Assembly: GCF_000350225.1 (NCBI RefSeq)
Contig: NW_005179082.1
Span: 1-64,000 of the forward strand
Source of the DNA: Chondrus crispus
Taxonomy: Eukaryota; Rhodophyta; Florideophyceae; Gigartinales; Gigartinaceae
Length of the DNA stretch: 64,000 nucleotides
Reading direction: 5' to 3'
The notes beneath the pieces were generated by a model. The model had not been told where the DNA came from. It worked only from the letters and a program-made list of their open reading frames with translations, and did not search any database. Both the position numbers and the translations under genes were made by a program. Every line of letters starts with the position of its first letter. Position 1 is the first letter of the stretch. Of the stretch, positions 21,998 to 32,254 are shown one piece after another.

Positions 21998-22607
21998 TGT
22001 AGTATAACCCCCCCTGGGGCTTTTTAGATTAGATCAACAACGGATCCAATACTGTAGAGCCTCGGGCTCTACAGTACTACCGCGCGTGGCCACGTGTACC
22101 CCTCGGGTACAGGCCGCACGCGCATACACGTGTACTGTCAGCCACGCTGGCTCACAGTATTACAGTACGGTCCGATCGGTACTGTAGTGTTATAGATTGT
22201 TTTGTATATTAAATATGGAGCGGACCGGCGGCAGTGGAGGAGGACAAGCACGGACTTGTCACCCACCGACCGTCAAGGTCCGACTTCCCGCTTATTTCTA
22301 AGGTAACGCTCGCTAATTACCTTAGAAGCGGCACCAAGCGCGGGTTGAGGACGCGCGCGGTACGCCCACGAGCCGGCTCCGCCTCCGCCCGTCGGTACTG
22401 GATCGTTACCCAGTACCGCGCCGGGGCGTCGAGGCGTCGAACCGCTCGCGCGTTCCGGCGTCCTCCCCGTTCCCGCTCTACCACGCTACCCGGGCCCGCT
22501 GCCCGGTGCCGTTAGCTGGTGTCCCGCTTCACCCCCGTCTTCCCGATCGACAAGGGTCTCGGTCGAACTGCACATACACCCCTATCGCTGGGGGTGTTTA
22601 TGCTACA
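21998..22607 (+). repeat. 3' LTR of element B (610 bp)
   Basis: It has the same length as the 5' LTR, with about six substitutions found by eye. It ends TATGCTACA, followed by the right copy of the target duplication (GTGAAG, 22608-22613) and the resumed A' gag. Confidence 0.95.
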
Positions 22608-22613
22608 GTGAAG
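22608..22613. repeat. Target-site duplication of B (right copy)
   Basis: GTGAAG matches 7429-7434 and leads straight into the A' gag codons for KKDNTF, as in the uninterrupted A3 gag. Confidence 0.88.
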
Positions 22614-23877
22614 AAGGACAACACGTTCACAGGTGAGGACGGGGTCCTTGTGTTGGATTTTTTGGCAAAATTAGTTCAGGAGTTCGATACTCAAGAAATG
22701 AACGAGGGGCAAGCGATCCGCCTGTTGCCTGAACTTTTAAGCGGCATGGCCTTGAGACAGTACACTTTGGTGTCTCAGACGGCCGGGGCCCATCACGGAA
22801 AGATATCCGTTTTGGCCGGAGGCCGTACAGTGGTTGTTGAGGAGTTTCGCAACCGACGAGGCGATCCGTCAAGCTGTGCTCGCATTGCGAGAAGTTCAGC
22901 AAAGACCGTCTGAAGACGAGATGGAATTTTATATCCGTCTGACGGACGCAAGCAATCGATGTGGAAACGTATATTCGATGGAAGAACAAATGACGATGTT
23001 TATTGAAGGACTCGATTCGAGTATCAAGCCGATGGTATCTCAATACCGACAAGACAATCGGGACGTTTCGTTTTTGAGAGTAGTTAATTACGCGAAGGCG
23101 CATGGCTCGGCGAGCCGCGCTAAGGACAAGAAGACCAAGAAGGTCACGATTCAGACGCCGTCGACGTTCAGGGCCGGGAGGAAGCCGAGGGCTTCTTATC
23201 CCGGTCGCAAAAGTCACGCCGCAGTCCATTTAGCCGAGTCCATTTCAGCGTCAGATGAGCGCGGTGCTCATGGAAGTAGCGAAAATCACTACGAAGGAGC
23301 GTTAGTAGCCGAAGGCGAGTTCATTGAGCTATCGGAGAGCTACGGACACGAGGACTACGGGGACAGCGGGTCGTCAACTCTACCGACGCCTGCATACACG
23401 ACGGAGTCGTTTTCAGAGCCCACGTATCCCGTGATGATGTTTCGGGGGCGCGGCCACACGCCGGCGCCGCGCATTCCGATGGAAGACAAGGCTACGACGC
23501 TTCGAAGGCCAGGCTGGATGGGAAGGCCGCAACGCCAACGAAGGCCGCCGGCCCGTGGAGGACCTAGGACGCCGTATCCCGTCAAGACGCACGGTCTGGT
23601 GTGCTATCATTGCTATGAAAAGGGGCACGCCGCGCCAACGTGCATTCTTTCCCTCCGGGAAATGCACCGAGTTTTGGAAAATTATGAGGCGTTGTCTCCG
23701 ATGGAGAGGTTAGGGATACTATCGACGAGTTACCTGAAGGTCAAGAATTGGTTCGATTCGCAGACGGCGAGCACGCCGAGTGCTTCAATGCCGAAGTCGA
23801 ACCAACCCTTCAGAGGGCCCACCGCCGGGCCCGCGCCGTCGGATGTGAGAAGGATCCCGCAGCGGCAGGAAAACTAG
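22608..23877 (+). pseudogene. gag: Element A' Gag, C-terminal part, frameshifted
   Basis: This is the rest of the A' Gag polyprotein after the B insertion. It starts in frame with the A3 sequence (VKKDNTFTGEDG). A 1-nt insertion at about 22811-22815 (TTTT where A3 has TTT) then shifts the frame, so the capsid domain continues in the frame of 22834-23877. The zinc knuckle (first Cys codon 23602) and the C-terminus match A1 and A3. The frame ends TAG at 23875-23877 after the conserved GGAAAAC heptamer. The element is thus doubly disabled in gag, by B and by the indel. Confidence 0.88.
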
Positions 23878-25065
23878 AGAGGGAAATCTCGCATGATTCG
23901 CGAGAGGCACAGGTTCGACGTACTGTGCCCGGGGCTCAGCCCCGTTCCCCGTCTCTAAAGGAAAAATCAGGCCTCGAGGGGGAGGTTGTTGGATTGGTGG
24001 ATAAGCCAAGCCCAAAGGGCCAGCTCAAGTCAAGAAAATTTTGAGCCGAGCCGAGATCATCCGCTGGAAGAAGTTCGAAGACCCTGGTACAGGGTTAAGC
24101 GAAGGGAGTGTCCCGAGAAGATTTTGGTTCTTGCGCGAAAAAACTACAAAGTTTACGCGGACATCGGACCCACAATTGGATTGATGAGCCGGGTGTTGTC
24201 TGTTTTAGACACCGGCGCGGGGACCAAACCTTGTGCGAAAATCGGAACTCCCAGCTGGAATGGAATCTCTAGTGTCCTACGGACCGACCCAAGATATCGG
24301 CGACGCGAACAATAGGCCACTCCGGACTCTCGGCACAATTAAAATGCCTGTGAGGCTTGGAAAATTTGTGGCCGCAGCCGAGTTTATTGTATGCGAAAAA
24401 CTAGCCGTCCCGCTAATTCTAGGCGCGGACTACTGTGACCGGTTTGTGGAAGCAATTTATCCAAGGAAGAAAACGGTTGAGTTGGCGGATTTCTCGGAGG
24501 TTCCGATAGTTAGGCGGTTGTCGACGAGAAGAGGGAAGAAGAATCTCGTGCCGGGAGAGGACGAGAATGATGGAAAGGTGGAGCGAATTTCTCCTAAGGT
24601 AAAAGTGGCAAGAGCCACAACTATTGAGCCAGGGACGCAACGCGTCGTGGAATGCACCTCGAAGAGGGCGGGCTTAGTTGTGGTTCAGCCGTACTCGTCG
24701 TTGTACGAAAGACATGGGCTGACGTGTACAAATGGTGTTGTTCAGGTCGAGCCTGACCGGCCATTTCGTTTACTCGTTGCGAATTTTAGGACGTACCCTG
24801 TCAGGGTGCAAAAAGGCCAAGTGGTGGCAGAATTATTACCGCACCCGAGAGCCGCGCTCGAGAGCAAAACCGCCATTGGTGAAGTTCTCGGAATTCAAGA
24901 AAGGAAGAAGGAGAATTTTCCTAATTCCCCCAGACCCCTACGGGCGGGACAAGAGGCGAACCGTCGGATCAAGCGCTCCAGGACCAGCCAACAGAACGGT
25001 CGGCAGAGCTCTCCGCGTCGGCATCTACGAAGCCGCAACGCAGGATTGAGCCGCCACCGCCGGAC
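23748..25065 (+). pseudogene. pol: Element A' Pol, protease and linker, frameshifted
   Basis: This is the N-terminal Pol region with the aspartic protease (DTGAG near 24210). It overlaps gag in the -1 frame. Compared with A3 there is an insertion of a few bases near 24005, a 1-nt deletion near 24050 and an extra G near 24220, so the protein reads in three successive frames (23748-24044, 23986-24315, 24233-25084). The LGADYCDRFVEAIYP segment that follows the protease is well conserved. A further shift near 24950 breaks the link to RT. A1 shows the unbroken arrangement. Confidence 0.85.
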
Positions 25066-26667
25066 GTGGAGGACCTCGACCTGAGCCACGTGCCGGAACG
25101 GCTGCGCGAGCGGTTCCGTCGGATGTTGAAGAAGTATTCAAGGATGTGGGATGGGACGCTTGGCGAAATTAATACCACAGTCCATCGGATCGAGTTGATC
25201 CCCGAGACTCGTCCCATCGCACAAGCCCCGTATCGGGCCGGGCCTAAAGCCCGCGAAGTAGAAGATGCAGAGGTGCAGAAGATGTTGGAGGCAGGAGTGA
25301 TAGAACCAGCGCAGTCAGAATGGGCGTCGCCCGTGTTGCTGGTGCCCAAGCCGGACGGGTCAGTGCGTTTTTGCGTAGACTACCGCAGGCTGAACGCAGT
25401 GACGGTGAAGGACACGTACCCCTTACCGCGCATGGATGAGTGCCTGGACTCGCTTGGTGACACCAAGGTTTTCTCCGCGTTGGACGCGATCTCGGAATAT
25501 TGGCAGATGCCTATCCCTGAGCGCGACCGCGACAAGACCGCATTTTCGTGTCACGCAGGACTGTATCGCTTCTCAAGAATGCCCTTCGGGCTAACTAACG
25601 CGCCAGCGACGTTTCAGAGAGCAATGGATATCCTGCTCTCTCCGTTCCGTTGGAAGTGCTGTTTGGTGTATCTGGACGACATAATAATTTTTAGCAAGTC
25701 GTGGGAGGAGCACATTGTGCACGTGGATGAAATACTTTCTGTATTGGAGAAGGCAGGTGTGAAGCTCAAACTTCGCAAGTGTGAATTTTTCGTCGAAAAG
25801 ATCAAGTACCTGAGCCATGTCGTTCGGCCAGGTACATTGGAAGTGGACGCTGCGCGAACCGTCGCATTGGAACAAGTGAGGTACCCTCAAACGCAGACCC
25901 AGCTCAGGAGCTTCTTGGGACTTTGTAATGTCTACCGCAGATTCGTTCCGCATTATGCGAAAATCGCGCATCCGCTCAATCAACTGTTGAAGAAAGGACA
26001 ACCAGTCCAGTTGGAAGGATTCGACGAACCGTGCGAGAAAGCTTTTCATAAGCTCAAGGACGCCATCTTGGCACCGCCGGTGTTGGCGCTGCCGAAGAAG
26101 GACCTACCCTACTCGGTAGATACCGATGCAAGCGACTACCCAATAGGCGCTGCACTATTTCAAACACGCCCGGATGCGCAACGTAAACCCATCGGGTTCT
26201 TTTCAAGAACGTTAGCCGCAGCCGAGAGAAACTATTCTGTATCAGAAAAAGAATGTCTAGCCGTAATTTGGGCCGTACAGACTTTAAGACCATATCTATA
26301 TGGCGAGAACTTCATCGTGCATACCGACCATGCCTCATTGAGGTGGTTGATGAACGTAACCGACCCCAGCGGGAGATTAATCCGATGGAGGCTCCGCCTC
26401 TCGGAATTCGATTTTGAAATCAAGTACAAAAAGGGAAAGGCTAACAGCCAGGCGGACGCTTTGTCAAGGTTGCGAACCGCAGGAGAAACCGTCGACGAAA
26501 TCGACGACGAAATCCCATGCTTTATGGCCGAACCGGCCGAGGGTACAGTGGAGGACGAGGAAAGTGTTGACGCGGCAGACGACATCCTCGCTCTTGAGAG
26601 GGGGACCGCCCCTGATCGCCTCGATCAATTCCAAGCTGTCACTCCGGAGAAGCTCATTCGCGAGTAA
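25066..26667 (+). CDS. pol: Element A' Pol, reverse transcriptase and RNase H
   Basis: This is a continuous 533-codon segment of Pol. The RT domain runs from about residue 20 to 260 and has the YLDD active site at 25669-25680 together with FCVDYRRLNAVT and FGLTNAPATFQRA. The Ty3-type RNase H follows with VDTDAS near 26121 and TDHASLRWL near 26330. The C-terminal linker ends in TAA (26665-26667) where A1 has CAA, so the original polyprotein continued into the integrase at 26668. The upstream frame is also broken, so this is a remnant of pol and not a free-standing gene. Confidence 0.9.
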   Translation: MEDLDLSHVPERLRERFRRMLKKYSRMWDGTLGEINTTVHRIELIPETRPIAQAPYRAGPKAREVEDAEVQKMLEAGVIEPAQSEWASPVLLVPKPDGSVRFCVDYRRLNAVTVKDTYPLPRMDECLDSLGDTKVFSALDAISEYWQMPIPERDRDKTAFSCHAGLYRFSRMPFGLTNAPATFQRAMDILLSPFRWKCCLVYLDDIIIFSKSWEEHIVHVDEILSVLEKAGVKLKLRKCEFFVEKIKYLSHVVRPGTLEVDAARTVALEQVRYPQTQTQLRSFLGLCNVYRRFVPHYAKIAHPLNQLLKKGQPVQLEGFDEPCEKAFHKLKDAILAPPVLALPKKDLPYSVDTDASDYPIGAALFQTRPDAQRKPIGFFSRTLAAAERNYSVSEKECLAVIWAVQTLRPYLYGENFIVHTDHASLRWLMNVTDPSGRLIRWRLRLSEFDFEIKYKKGKANSQADALSRLRTAGETVDEIDDEIPCFMAEPAEGTVEDEESVDAADDILALERGTAPDRLDQFQAVTPEKLIRE

Positions 26668-27869
26668 GCCGTCGACCCCTTCTGCAACCGCATCAAGGAA
26701 GAAATGGACGCCCGAAAGGTGAGAACGTTCAGCACGGAGACCGAGGAACTCGAAGGAACTCTATGCCGTACCGCGGCGGAGTTTGTACAAGTGGTAATAT
26801 CACAATCGTTAAGGGACCGCGTCCTAGGGTTGAGCCACTACGCAAAACTGGCAGGCCACCCGGGAGGCAGGAAACTTTACAAGTCATTGAGAAGATATTT
26901 TTATTGGCCTACGATGGCCCTAGACTGCTATGCAGTCGCGAAGAATTGGGCCGCATGTGCGCGGGAAAGGGTGAAGTTAAGAAAAACACGAAGGAAATGA
27001 AGCTGTTCACGCCCAAAGCGCCGCTGGAATTTGTCGCCATCGACATCCTCGGCGAGCTAATTACAACTAAGCGAGGAAATCGGTATATTCTCGTGATCAG
27101 CGATCGATACTCAAAACTGGTACGAACCGTACCGTTGAAGAAGATATCAGCTGCGCACATCGTACAAGCCTTCGTTCACCATTGGGTATTCGTGTACGGA
27201 CCGCCGGTCAAGCTGCTGTCCGACAATAGAACACAGTTCACGGCCCAGTTCTTTCAGAATGTCTGCCGAATTCTCGGCATACACAATGTGTTTACGACTA
27301 CGTACCACCCGCAAGCCAACGGCCAAGTTGAGAGGTTTAACCGCACGCTGACTTCCGCGTTGCGGAAATACGTTGGAGAGCACCCCAAGGACTGGGACCT
27401 ATTTAGCGACGCTGTGACGTTTGCATACAACACACAAGTTCATCGAACTACGAACATCGCACCCTTCGAGCTGGTGTTAGCTCGGGCGCCGAGAAACATT
27501 GCGTTACAAGCACAGCCAAGTTTGGAAGGATTTAGCTCGAATCGAGCGTACTACCTGAAATGGCAGTCGTGGTTGGAAAGCCTGATGAAAGGCGCTGATC
27601 GGAGTTTGCGAAAGCAACAAGCCCGGTACAAGCGAAATTTCGACGCACGCCTTCGCAAACCGCAATGTGAGATCCCGCCAGGGTCCTACGTGTTCCTTCA
27701 GAAGGAGCAGGGCACGGCTAGCGAACCGAAACACAAGCTGGCACAAGTCGCCACAGGACCTTATCAGGTCCGAAGATCGGATCAACATACGGTAGTCATT
27801 GCCATTGGCGATCAGGAGGAACGCGTATCGCGAGACAGGGTGGAGTTAGCCCCAAGCCCGATGGACTAA
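26668..27869 (+). pseudogene. pol: Element A' Pol, integrase
   Basis: This is the integrase, which would insert the cDNA into chromatin. The N-terminal finger has two His (HYAKLAGH), but the first Cys of the CXXC pair is Trp (TGG at 26947-26949, then AAC with Cys codon 26956); A1 has the same change. A 1-nt deletion near 26984 shifts the frame from 26704-27000 into 26763-27869. The catalytic DDE residues follow in IDILGEL, LSDNRTQF (the usual Gly after DN is Arg) and VERFNRT. The GPY/F-like module (GPYQV) is near 27760. The frame ends TAA at 27867-27869 where A1 has TAC, cutting off the chromodomain. Confidence 0.87.
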
Positions 27870-27941
27870 GCGCCGATAACTGGCCTACGGCAAGCGCTAT
27901 AGTTCCTGGGAGCACCAGAGCTAAACGAAGAAGGAGAGGTA

Positions 27942-28334
27942 ATGGAGGACGAGGAACGTCCTCACACCCGTGCGCCTACCACGAGGGACCAGGATAATTT
28001 AGTTGGTCGAACGCCGACAGCGGAGACACCTCCAGACCTACGCGAGTTCGGAAAGTCCAGACACGAGGATGAGTCGGAAGATCTTCGGAAGGGGGAAGGA
28101 CAGTTGGACACGCAGGAAGAAGGAGCCGAGAGTCAGGAGTATGTGATCGACAAGATCGTGGACCACGGCTACGACGAGGAGAAATTAATTCTCAAAGTGA
28201 GATGGTATGGGTATACCATCGAGGACGCAACGTGGGAACCTATTGAGCAGATCCCCCGCAGCGCGGTAGTCACATATTTCCGAAGGAAAAGGCTACCCTT
28301 ACCCATGCAGGTGTCGCACGCACAACCGGGATAA
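27942..28334 (+). pseudogene. pol: Element A' Pol C-terminal chromodomain
   Basis: This is the last part of Pol, separated from the integrase by a nonsense change. A Glu/Arg/Thr-rich linker leads to a chromodomain at about 28138-28296 (EYVIDKIVDHG, VRWYGYTIEDATWEP, then a helix). The aromatic cage positions are partly kept (Y, W, W). Such chromodomains read histone methyl marks and direct chromoviruses into heterochromatin, which agrees with the nested insertions seen here. It ends TAA at 28332-28334. Confidence 0.85.
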
Positions 28335-31300
28335 CCATCGCAAATAGAACTAGTAGGTTAGGGAGAACAGAGAAGTCAGAAATTCGAGGGAGAAACGCAT
28401 TCGCTGATTTTGCGGATGAGGAAAGTGAGAGCAGAGGGAGCAAAGTAGGTAGCCCCCGGGGCCCCTCCAGAAGGAAGAAAGGACGCGCGACGCGTTACCA
28501 AGGAATGGAAGTGAGACTGTATGTCCGGATGAGGCAAGGAGCCTCCCGGAAAATACGCACACGAAATCGACAGATGCATGTGAAATGACAATCGGGATCA
28601 GCGGTCCGCCCTCGTGGAAGATCATTTAATCAAAAAGAATATTTTTTAGTTGTTGCGGCACGCAGGCTAAAACCGTGCGGAGGCCAAGGCGCGATCTGCC
28701 CCTGATCGAAGAGCTGAAAGAGATGCCCACATGCACCGTCACATTCCCAAGTAAGGGAACGTTCGCCCTCTACCTGCTAAGATCGGAGACCACCGGAGAC
28801 ACATGCCCACGGCGATACTGTGTCAAAAACCCGCTTGGTAACCCGTACTCTGCCAGGATCGACGGCCTCATCGAGGGAAACTATTGCTAAGTTGGATCAG
28901 CAAGAACTGGCACGGACGCGCATATTGCGAGCGACCTATTTACCGGTTTACCACAGTAACCCACTTCCGTCATTTTTGTTTTCACACTGTTCTGTTTCGT
29001 TTCGTTTTTGTTTTGTTCATTTTTACTTTTTATGTGACGCAGGGAGCAAGACCTCCGCACCGCGGGCGACGACGTCGCAAGAGCAAGCGTACCGGTCTCG
29101 TGTGAATAAGCCGGACGGTTGCGATCGAGAAGGAATTGCTAGCTGTCGGTCGTAACTAATTAAATACGCTGCGTGTCGAGCCGAGAAAGAAGCGTGCTCT
29201 ACGAGTGACCGAGCACGACAGACTGTGCCTAATTAAGGAATTGTCTGGTGGCAACCAGACGGCGTCAGAAGGGAGGGAGCGGAACGCATTCGGAAGAGTG
29301 TAAGTGAAGGCACAAGCGTGGTTCTGAAGAGGGTGTGTCAGATTATCGTAGATGATGTAAGGGTCACGACTCATATAGCCGCGAGTACCCTACAAGAGTG
29401 CTCCCGGTAACTCCATCGGTAGAGCATTTGACTGTACTCCCTACGGGATAAGGGGCTGTGTCAGATAGACGAGCGGGTTATCTTCGAGCCGCGAGAGAAG
29501 GTGTGGAAAAGATCCAGTTGATGTGCGTGAGCAAGTTAGCGAGGCGGATCGAGAGGAAGTGGATGATGCGAGATGCGACATCGCCGGTCAAGCTCTCAAG
29601 AGCAATTCACAGGATGGTGAGGAACACCGCCGCTCGTAGCGGAGGATTTTTTATTGGTCGTGGCAAGGAGATGCACATGGTCAGGGTGACTTCGGTTTTG
29701 GTTCGACGCGGAAGCACGGTCAGAAGAAAGGTAGTCAACTCGCAAACGGAGGTACAGTTTGAGTGGCCCTCGTACGCAAGCGTTTGATTCGTGTGAACGC
29801 TGAGGACTGTACATCAACGATGATGAGAGGCAAAAAGAAAACGAGGAGGACTCGTGAGGAACGAGGCTTGATCGGTTCCAAAGAGAATGGAACGGAAGGC
29901 GGAGGGAAGGTGGATGACCACCATACGCACTAATGAGGAAACGAGTCTAACGTTTACTGGTATGGACCTACGCACGGCACCGGCGCGGAATGCGAAACGA
30001 CGTTTAGATCGGCATACTGCCCTCAACAGAGCGGGTTCACGAAGAGAATTCAGAGGCACTGTACTCCCAATAGGAGACAGACGGACAAATTCTGTGAAGT
30101 CAAAATGGAACACGACAAATAATCGGGATTTTTAATCAAATTTAATGGACACGTGTCGCGACGCCGAGGGGACTGTTCGCAGAACATAAGGCCTGACACA
30201 AAGCCGGAAAGCGAACGCCAAAACTTCGTCGAAGTTAAAACTGCACGCCCTCGAAGGGACACGCAATCGGATCGTGAACACCGTCACTTGCCCGCACCAC
30301 TCCCGATCAATAGCGACGCTGTGTCGCCGTACTGTGTTGTATCACGCCCTCATCAAGGATTTATTGACACCGTAACCTCCTCACTCACTTCTTGTTGTTG
30401 TACCGCACTTCGGTGTACCGTTTCGTTTTCGTTTGTTTTCTTTAATTCGTTTTTGTCTAGGTAATCTTACGACTCATGCGAAGCAGAGATCCAACCCCGC
30501 ACCGCGGGAAGTGAAGAAAAAATCGTGTTATCCGGACCAGGCGATGCCGGATCGAGGAAGAAAGGCGCCGCGTAGAACGTAATTGATTTATTACGCATGT
30601 ATCGAGTCGAGAGGAAGGACAAGCTGCTCTGTGTTACCGAGGACGAGAAGGCGCAAGAAAACTAGTCAATGTACAATTTTTATTTGAGGGTGAAACCCGA
30701 CTCCGCGACACGACGCCAACCGCCACACTTGACACCGCTGACGAAAGGCTGGTTCAAGGAACTTTTTACAGGGCAACTGCTGGCAGGATCAAGATCGATG
30801 CGTCGCATAGGCTCAATATGATCCGTGATGCCGATGGACATTTCTTGTCTGACCGAAGCGATAGGGGCTGAGAGGAGATTGCATGACGAGTTGGTGAAGC
30901 GTGAGAGGGCGCCGAGCGTGGAGTAGCAACGTGGGAGAGAGCGGATTGTGTGGATTTTGTGGAAGCCCACGAGAGGGAAAGAGCAGACGACCTGGGAGCA
31001 TCAAGGGATTTTATTCGGGGAAGGCGGTGTAACCACCGGAGACCACCGTGAAGGAAACGAGTGAGGTCTTTTCCCAAGGGACAGCGACAACTGGACATTT
31101 TCCACCGCTGCACGTCCACTCCAAATTGTTCGAAAAGTCTGTTTCTAAGGGGGTGCCCGTGAAAATGACGGATAGCTACAAGGGTGGAGACAGCGAAGCA
31201 CCCGATTGAGAAAGAGCGCGTCACTTGTCAAGTCTTCAAGCGAAGACGCAGTACCCCGCGACCAGAGCGAAGAAGTTGCGATTGGCACTGACGAGAACGA

Positions 31301-32254
31301 TGACTTTTCTAAGGCTACCAAATTCTCATGATCCTTTTTCCTCAAGGACACGGTTGTAGAATGATGCTCCAGCTCCCTCGCCACCGGTACGCCGATAGTG
31401 GCGTTACCTGATATCAATTTCATTTGGATGTTTGAACGAGAAGAGGCCCTTTCCCGATCACGGGACGAGGCGCATCCGTCGTGGGTTCCTCGCCGTTCAT
31501 GGCAAGCCAAAAAGGAGATAATAAGGGTCGGAGAACAACGTCGCGCGGCGTGTGTCCTCACGTTATGGATAGCGCCAGGCGGAGGTTGGATCGACGGCCA
31601 CGGGGAAGAGTGGCGTCGACTGAAAGATAACTCCTAGTGAGAACGGGGATTCTATCGCACTGACGGTTCTGGCGTTTGAGGCCAAACGGAGAAACTTTGT
31701 TTTAAGATTTTTGCGGGTCGGCGCGTCAACCAGCACATATCCTTTCACAACTTCTCAGGTATTTCCTGCCCGCTCGATGGAGATTGAGGACAGCCGTCGG
31801 CTACAGTACGCCCGAACAGGGAAAAGAGGAGGTAAGCGAGGAATCTGAAGAGGTAAAAAGGACGCATGAAAAGTGGGGGGGAAAATGCCAAGGATAAAGA
31901 GGAGGGATTGAAGAGAAGGAAACATTGGGGAATCAGGAAAGGGAAAATTGAAAGTGCAAAAGAGGAGGAAGTTGGTGAAAAGAGGGGTACGACCGCAGTG
32001 ACGGTACGCAGAAAAAAAAGAAGAGGAGGAAGTTGGAAATAACGGGGGATTTGCAGGTGGGTTCTTTTTATCGCCCAAAGGTCGTACGATAAAGTCGCTA
32101 GTCGACTATAATGCGGGCAGGATGGGAAAAGAAGGACAAGTCGCAAGGGAGTGCTGTGGCCGCCGTCTCAACGAGACTATGCCCCAAGGGATTTTGCCTT
32201 TGGAAGAGAGGTGACAAGCCGAGCTACAACTCGCAAGTCGTCCAGGGACGCCCC
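28335..32254 (+). other. Noncoding segment of A' between pol and antisense gene
   Basis: This is 3.9 kb without a gene I can support. It contains two T-rich tracts (about 28970-29035 and 30385-30465), each followed by a GC phrase GCACCGCGGG and then a similar AT-rich block; a tRNA-Tyr-like 5' half at 29401-29438; and a purine-rich tract (about 31850-32040) just beyond the end of the antisense gene. The short frames here lack motifs and are not annotated as genes. Confidence 0.55.
29401..29438 (+). other. tRNA-Tyr(GUA)-like 5' half
   Basis: CTCCCGG acceptor strand, TA, a D-arm with ATCGGTAGAGC, stem TTTGA and a 7-base anticodon loop with T33 and GTA. The pattern stops where the 3' anticodon stem should pair, which is also where eukaryotic tRNA-Tyr genes usually have an intron. 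I could not find a T-arm or 3' acceptor downstream. The acceptor strand pairs with the strand implied by the B primer-binding site (one G-U). It is a relic and not a complete gene. Confidence 0.45.

Larger units (their letters stand above)
7435..22607 (+). mobile_element. Ty3/gypsy chromodomain element B, complete, nested in A' gag
   Basis: This is a 15.2-kb element with two 610-bp LTRs (7435-8044, 21998-22607) that differ at about six positions by eye, a primer-binding site, gag, pol with chromodomain, a second polypurine-tract-like motif, 3.9 kb of noncoding DNA, a long antisense gene and a final polypurine tract. The LTR similarity implies a fairly recent insertion, yet pol already holds several stops and frame changes. 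The copy may therefore have been defective when it moved. Its 889-codon antisense gene is uninterrupted. Confidence 0.95.

Noticed and set aside
29401..29520. A complete tRNA-Tyr gene with intron
   Set aside because: A weak pairing (TCAGA near 29459) could continue the anticodon stem, but no T-arm or matching 3' acceptor follows.
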